Positions 18,901 through 22,983 of a stretch of DNA of 22,983 nt are shown here, one piece after another. Within the stretch, counting starts at the first letter, position 1. Each line of letters opens with the position of its first letter. A program made the translations under genes and the position numbers. The stretch spans positions 1 through 22,983 of the forward strand of contig LSSK01000232.1 in the NCBI GenBank assembly GCA_001969505.1, in the 5' to 3' direction. The notes below the pieces were generated by a model. It saw nothing but the letters and a program-made list of their open reading frames with translations. It was not told the origin of the DNA and searched no databases. Origin of the DNA: Zancudomyces culisetae (Eukaryota > Kickxellomycota > Harpellomycetes > Harpellales > Legeriomycetaceae).

Positions 18901-19912
18901 CTTTCCGTTGTCGCGTCAACTGTGAGTTGAAAATCACTCGTTGCGTTTCCAGCTCCGATGGTGTCGGATGGTCTGCCTTGTTGTGCTGACACGTCGGGTA
19001 TGTGTGTGTTGCTATCAGCTCGCTCGTGATGTTTCCCAACAACGAAAACCTTGCCGATGGAAGTGTTATAAATGTCTTTGTCACCTGTAGGGCTGGCAGC
19101 AGTAGTGATGGATCCAACGGATCTTGTTGCTCATCAAATGGGAATGCCTCTGTCGGAAAATCAAACTTCAAATCTTCGTATACCTCCGAAAGTGGAAAAC
19201 TGTATCCTTCTGTCCACTTGCTAACATCGTCTATCATCGCCTCAATCAAATTCCCTCCCGTCCCACTACCGACACTGCTCCCTCCGCTTCCATTGTTGCC
19301 TTCACTGCTTTCTCGAAGACTCTCTATCTTTTTTTTTTCTTCTTCGATCCTACCCCGTAGCTTTTTGCATAGCTCACCCACTGTACGGTACTTTTCTCGC
19401 ATTGCTCGTTTCCCCTCTCTCTCTTCACTATCGTCCTTTTCCGTCTTTCCTCCCTTTTTTTTGCGTTTTCCAACATCGTGCCCTCCTGAAACCTGCTTTC
19501 GGTACACCCATTGTGCCCATTCACGACAGTAAAAACATGTTACTCCCTCCTCATCACATGCTCTAAATCGTGCCAATTCCTTCATCACCGCACTACTTTC
19601 GATCTTTAGCGTTGCTATGCTGTGCTGCCCGCTTCCTCCAGGTCCTTCTTTTTCCAATGTACCCTCATTTTCCGTAGTACTCTTTCCCTTTTTATTCCCT
19701 TTCCCAGCACCACCATTACCATTACCACTAACGCCGCTACCATTACCATTACCACCACCACCTGCTCCTCCGCTATCGCCACTGCCATTGCCGCCTTTGG
19801 TTGTTTGTGGCGCGTCTTCTTCTAAACATTTTACGTTTAGTTGATTTTTTTTATGGAGATACACCAATCCATGCAAAATAGCTCTGGAATCCAATCCACG
19901 TTCCGTACTCAT
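15983..19912 (-). CDS. Large low-complexity protein with helical core, acidic, basic, Asn/Thr and polyQ tracts, 1309 aa
   Basis: One uninterrupted frame, ATG at 19912 (MSTERGLDSRAILHG). Order: short ordered N-terminus (1-34); Gly/Asn linker (38-75); a helix with a cysteine pair C126-C129 (TCFYC) and a Lys/Glu-rich helix (98-200); an apparently globular, mostly helical region (about 220-675, with YTHEMEPVWQITQLLLKSVQ and EWGVE-free long helices); a Lys/Asn-rich basic tract near 700-725 that could act in nuclear localisation or RNA binding; an acidic Glu/Asp tract (about 747-795); Asp-Lys repeats near 820; an Asn-Thr-Asp repeat (about 884-920); a second helical stretch (about 975-1085); and polyQ tracts near 1111-1127 and 1251-1290. 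The segment TLKIESSAVMKEL followed by a cysteine pair recalls the start of the conserved part of fungal Nst1 stress-response proteins, which also have acidic tracts, but Nst1's long Glu/Arg/Lys coil is missing. I treat Nst1 kinship as a weak hypothesis. Function unknown. Confidence 0.85.
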   Translation of the reverse strand: MSTERGLDSRAILHGLVYLHKKNQLNVKCLEEDAPQTTKGGNGSGDSGGAGGGGNGNGSGVSGNGNGGAGKGNKKGKSTTENEGTLEKEGPGGSGQHSIATLKIESSAVMKELARFRACDEEGVTCFYCREWAQWVYRKQVSGGHDVGKRKKKGGKTEKDDSEEREGKRAMREKYRTVGELCKKLRGRIEEEKKKIESLRESSEGNNGSGGSSVGSGTGGNLIEAMIDDVSKWTEGYSFPLSEVYEDLKFDFPTEAFPFDEQQDPLDPSLLLPALQVTKTFITLPSARFSLLGNITSELIATHTYPTCQHNKADHPTPSELETQRVIFNSQLTRQRKEYMGSYTHEMEPVWQITQLLLKSVQRIEAMRVRLFTKGCHANRQQFIQSIREKTLPFAEFWGQATRNIAKGNKATPAIVSEMDQIFAIHLENVLDVSLSWSKTFLESYYGVAKEFVRELETILGECITMCDRRAQGLKYPPPLTLMPQYNAARDSISRLQPQLAERIEQIQTMLKQRNEQVLNEVMDVKKLWELPSDLPPGKAISLRFEQANSKEMRKRMKKIEYLQHVSVISWSMHEMEQLLTAADVATVAVDCLELLITEAEILERAVGQVFARKLESTTDELREQRQDIIDDFTEGLLTGREELAGIIGKLMLKEAWRILETNISLQKQMDLLGSGSGFGNDGGSSNSLLAAKKGKNHSSKQQNSSASSAKKNKKKKRKNKNKNKAKPAVEPSHNHAAERDQAERKNEVVEDDDEDDEELEELEELGEVEEYEEEEEEEGLGEDDDDIVGAEGGQDYYEEHEYDEKYEYENHNDNVNLSADKDKDKDKDKNLDVKTPVLQTSEHVLVDTTDQKNKVNDNLDKHENVDGSDSFISRKSIEPLESLKSNTDTNTDTDINTDTDINTNTNTNTNIDTNVNIDTNVNLNLAQPIPPTNVENINSLNLISTPEPIKRDFEIENMSNPSTITNLECTIIEKVDSEIESFNKLLASYGDMFTSDDLVSNKSIELDVNGLKGMSHDQLAIFTHKLLLQKAQYAQMLDRLYKSVHLVNKSYIDIQTQLKNLALQTEKQHTDTLLMAEALISCEAELEFLRNSRSSGKKGVNNLDSSGNMSTQQQQQQQQQQQQQQQHRQLFSFSNTEESLHTDPVNNFPKNAGSINGSQFTFRLDSKVQNSFLRPNAEKLEYLASPTKPINPPGIGAGIGAGIGVSDGGLFADIVGNTNTLNHLNPSSINNNESPVNLNGLYRQPLQQHHLQQQQQQQQHQQQLLHPFLPFNYVHQQHQQHQQQQPHNIIPHNILNLNQNAFASNLNK
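16530..16580 (-). repeat. Trinucleotide tract encoding polyglutamine
   Basis: Mixed GTT/GCT units on the + strand read as CAA and CAG on the coding strand, about 16 consecutive glutamines in the large protein. Two more CAA/CAG-rich tracts lie at about 16045-16092 and 16120-16185. Confidence 0.9.
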
Positions 19913-21238
19913 CTTCAATTCACTTTCTATTTTTATAATATTTTTGCTATACTCGTTGTTACTGATTCTTCTTTTCGATTTTTTTAATTTTTTTTTAATT
20001 TCTATCAGTCCTTCCTCCCTCCCCCCCCTTCACCCACTTTTTTTATTTATAAAAAAGGTGACAATTGGTTATTTAATTTTCAGAATTCAATTTTGAATAA
20101 TGCATTAACTCGACAATCATCCAAGCTTCTCTCTTTTTTTAAAAAATCTCACTATTACTTTATCCTTACCGTGTGCAATTTCGCTTATTATATTTCTCTC
20201 GTTTTATGATATATAGATTTTCAATCGCCTTGACTAAACCAGTTGTACTAATTTCGCTAATTTATTTCTTGTCGGTTTCTATTTTTTTCTCTTTTTTTTT
20301 TGTCAAGTGTTTTTCTCAACTTTCAAGTTTATTTTACACAGCAAAACAATGTTATTTCATCTTACACTGTTCATTCTTTTTATAATCCAAAATTTTTTTT
20401 ATAATTCAGTTGCATTTATTTTTTTATCTTATTTACTTGAATCCTTATTCGTTCATTTTGCCTGTCCCCTTGAACCGAAATTATTAATTCACTGCCATTC
20501 CCGTTTTATTTGATTTTTTTCTTTTTTTTTCGTTCCAAAAAAATTTTTTACTCTAAAACTTTTGTTGGCCCAAATATAAGTCCTTCCTTGCTTCTACCAT
20601 ATATGCTTTTTTTCTTTTTGATTCTTTTTTTCCTATAGAGGATGAGTAGCCAACCCTCCTCCTCCTCTTCTCATATTCTTTCATCTCCTTTCCTCCTTCC
20701 TTCTTGCTCCCTTCTTGCTCCCCTCCCAATTACTTGTATCTAAATTTTCTTCAATAAAAGACAACAACATTCCCACACATTATCTTGATACAGATAAAAA
20801 AAATTGATATCACTTTTTTGTTTTGTAAGTGAACAAAGAATCAGCAATGGCTTCTATCAACCCTCTTAAATGTATATCTGCTTGCCATTAGCTCCTGACC
20901 TCACACCACCCCCTAAAAAAATCATATGATATTTCCCTTCCTATAGTCAAGTCAGTACTGGCCTTACACTATCTCCCCCCCCCGCTCCTCCTCCCACCAC
21001 CATTTAATGATTACAATATTTTTTATTCTCATCAATACCAACAACCAAAATCCTCCACTGTACTTGCTCATAGCCTTTGTTTTCCAGTTTTGTACCTATT
21101 ACTTGGAATGTCCTGAAAGATATATTAAAAAAAATTTTTTTTTGTGTTTTTTTTCTCCTGTCTATGTGCACAAACAGGTTGCTTTTATATAGGCATGATT
21201 AAATTAGATGACCACAAATCATGTAGAATCAACAAATT

Positions 21239-21275
<37 letters not shown>

Positions 21276-21554
21276 CCTCTCCCCTTTCATTTCCCTCAAC
21301 CTTTTATTGATTGTCAAGCTTTAGATTCGACAAGACTTTACACTATCTGTTTTGGGGTAGAATCACAATGATAAAACTAAATCTCCTCCTCCTCTGACGG
21401 CTTTTGAACCTTTTATATGTATTTCATAGCATAGTAAAATAGCAAAATATTCTTGGCGTAAAATATGATCTATCATACGCCATGCCTATCAACGCCAAGC
21501 CCACTACCAACATAAATCCCTCGTAAAACGAGACAATAAACTAGTAAATTTCAT
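19913..21554. promoter_or_regulatory. Pyrimidine-rich upstream region of the large gene
   Basis: 1.64 kb between the large gene's ATG and the stop of the secreted-protein gene. The + strand is rich in T and C runs (for example 19974-20045, 20281-20302, 20615-20720, 20970-21000), so the transcribed sense strand is A/G-rich. It contains a C8-9 run near 20021-20030, another near 20975-20983, and the CA repeat at 21241-21274. No coding frame or RNA gene is convincing. It presumably carries the promoter and 5' leader of the large gene and the 3' UTR of the neighbour. Confidence 0.5.
21241..21274. repeat. (CA)17 microsatellite
   Basis: Seventeen uninterrupted CA units, about 1.3 kb upstream of the large gene's start codon and about 280 bp past the stop codon of the secreted-protein gene. 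Confidence 0.95.
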
Positions 21555-22130
21555 CTAGAACCTATTGTAAAGAGGTGCAAAAAGCTCGGACGCACAGGTT
21601 TGATCAACCTCGTTGTGAACATTGCTCACGTTGTCTATACCAGCATAGTCGTACTCTACAGTATACATTTGATTCTTAATGCAAAGCGTGACGGTTACAT
21701 ACTTGGATATCTCGTCCTCAACCTCAAGGTATTGCAAGTTTGCTCCTGCTTCCATAGCTGGGTATCGGCAGATATAGTTGTGTTGACTATTATCGACAAA
21801 TGGTTCTCCTGGTTTCCAAGACACACTTCTTGTTCTTACACCGAGCATCGAGTTACACGTCTCCTTTAAAATAAATGTATCGTATAAATGTAGGCTCCCT
21901 GATGGATCGCCACACAACGAAACGGCTCTAAATCCCACAATATTTTTATCGCTGGCATACGAATTTAAAGCATCAATTGCCTTCGTACCTAGTATCTCTC
22001 GGTTGTAGATGTGATAGTCTGGAGATATTCTTTTCAATTCAGCCAATTTCGCAATGGAATCACTGCTATCCTCACAATATCCGTTTGCAAAGAAGAATAT
22101 ACTAACTATACTGACGAGTATTCTTCGCAT
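21555..22130 (-). CDS. Predicted small secreted cysteine-containing protein, 191 aa
   Basis: The start is the ATG at 22130: it begins a classic signal peptide, two arginines then a hydrophobic core (ILVSIVSIFFF), with likely cleavage near residues 17-20. The mature chain has no second membrane segment and no obvious C-terminal GPI signal (it ends PLYNRF), so it should be secreted through the ER. Cysteines are at 19, 73, 92, 121, 150 and 179; the last four are spaced by exactly 29 residues. One N-glycosylation sequon is visible (N-V-S, about 167-169). I recognise no family and see no catalytic motif. The gene is transcribed leftwards in the same direction as the large gene beyond it, with a (GA)n tract just upstream of its ATG. 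Confidence 0.8.
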   Translation of the reverse strand: MRRILVSIVSIFFFANGYCEDSSDSIAKLAELKRISPDYHIYNREILGTKAIDALNSYASDKNIVGFRAVSLCGDPSGSLHLYDTFILKETCNSMLGVRTRSVSWKPGEPFVDNSQHNYICRYPAMEAGANLQYLEVEDEISKYVTVTLCIKNQMYTVEYDYAGIDNVSNVHNEVDQTCASELFAPLYNRF

Positions 22131-22173
22131 TGTTTTTTTATCTGGCACTTAATAAACGGTTAGCTATAAAAAA

Positions 22174-22202
22174 AGAGAGAGAAAGAGAGAGAGAGAGAGA
22201 GA
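22174..22202. repeat. (GA)n microsatellite in the 5' flank of the secreted-protein gene
   Basis: About 14 GA units with one interruption (gaaaga), read as a CT tract on the coding strand, 45-70 bp upstream of the ATG at 22130. Confidence 0.9.
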
Positions 22203-22960
22203 AAAGCAACGGTTTTTATAGATATTCAATATTTGGAGATGAAAGTCATTTATATAGCCAACCTGAGTGTTCACTTAATTTAAGCAGCCTAATTTTGCAG
22301 TTGTGTGTATACAGTGTTGTATTGCCTAATTAATATGTATAATATAACCTGAACCTCTCTGTATAATGCCAAAAACTTGATTCCTCCTGTTGCGACAAAT
22401 GTAAAAATATTGATAAAGACTCGATGGCTATATTTCATTACATAACATTCACTTGAACATCAATATATAGGCCGCAAGATTTGAATACGCGGCTAAAGTT
22501 GTTTGTCGCCTTGTAAAGGGGGTATGTAGTTAAACGTCTCTGTTTAATTATATCTCCTATTTTTTATAACATTTGCACTGTTTTTATCTTTTTTGGTTAC
22601 AGCTTTTTTGAACTAAATATATTTAGAAGATTTAATTAAAAAAACTCTTAAAAAAATCCATTTCCAAAATATTCTTTCTTCTTTTTGTTCACATGTATAA
22701 AAGATATAATGATGCATCTACTAATACCATCAAACAGTGTAGCTTTGAAGAGATAACTCGATACTTCCTCAACAAAAAAGATACAGTTTTGTAGCTAAAA
22801 CTACAGGCAAATAATCATAATTGCGGCAATAAATCGCTAGGGTTTTCCAAAAACGATTCTAAAACCCCCCCCCCCCCAACCACTTGGGTAACAGAGTGCA
22901 CCTTCTTATTTCTCAAGGATTCCAGGAAGCTATTGGCTTATCTCGTCTTTTCTTTTCTAA

Positions 22961-22983
22961 TTTTTTTTTTTTTTTTTTTTTTT
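22961..22983. repeat. T23 homopolymer at the window edge
   Basis: The last 23 bases are all T, so the true length may be greater beyond the window. Confidence 0.9.

Larger units (their letters stand above)
22131..22983. promoter_or_regulatory. Upstream region of the secreted-protein gene, to the window edge
   Basis: About 850 bp with no reading frame of note. On the sense (-) strand the part next to the ATG has a CT-rich tract, then GCTAAC, then CAG, which looks like the 3' end of an intron in the 5' leader, though no good donor was found. A C13 run lies at 22865-22877 and a T23 run at 22961-22983. Confidence 0.45.

Noticed and set aside
21241-21274. CA repeat as a Z-DNA regulatory element
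   Set aside because: Alternating CA can form Z-DNA, but nothing here shows function; listed only as a microsatellite.
22131-22148. Upstream GTG start for the secreted protein
   Set aside because: It would put polar residues (PDKKT) before the signal peptide; the ATG at 22130 gives a standard one.
1-22983. tRNA, rRNA, CRISPR array
   Set aside because: I scanned for T-loop-like GGTTC strings and regularly spaced repeats. The GGTTCGAAT at 11551 is the FAN1 donor region and has no cloverleaf around it; nothing else qualified.

Overview
The window reads as nuclear DNA of an AT-rich ascomycete yeast or a close relative. It holds seven protein-coding genes. Four of them carry spliceosomal introns (nine inferred) with GT donors, TAG acceptors and, in several cases, a CTAAC-type branch site. 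Conserved positions in MED18, CSN1 and FAN1 that are read by CTG fit leucine, so this is not a CTG-Ser clade yeast. CSN1 and a full FAN1 nuclease, both missing or unrecognisable in Saccharomyces cerevisiae, together with several introns per gene, suggest an early-diverging lineage. The species cannot be named from this sequence.

Layout: 1-4656 has no convincing gene and is probably the long upstream region of a C2H2 zinc-finger regulator (4657-6303, +). That gene converges on CSN1 (6347-7913, -, three exons). An 816-bp gap separates CSN1 from the divergent FAN1 gene (8730-11999, +, four exons). FAN1 runs tail-to-tail into MED18 with 9 bp between the stop codons. The intact MED18 gene is at 12957-14035 (-, three exons). 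Between FAN1 and MED18 lie a 162-base N gap and a 786-bp direct repeat whose two visible copies abut the gap on opposite sides. This is most simply an unmerged contig overlap, so the second copy of the FAN1 3' end and the first, partial copy of MED18 are probably not real extra genes. Next come a small coiled-coil protein gene (14311-15255, -, three exons inferred), a 1309-residue low-complexity-rich protein (15983-19912, -), a 1.6-kb pyrimidine-rich upstream region, and a small predicted secreted cysteine protein (21555-22130, -).

The genes are housekeeping and regulatory rather than a cluster: transcription (zinc-finger factor, Mediator head subunit), cullin deneddylation (CSN1) and crosslink or structure-specific DNA repair (FAN1). 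No mobile element, CRISPR array, rRNA or tRNA was recognised. The most interesting detail is the FAN1 gene structure. Its catalytic E-V-K motif is split by an intron with an atypical donor, followed by a 38-nt exon. Intron retention would remove the catalytic lysine and the protein's C-terminus.
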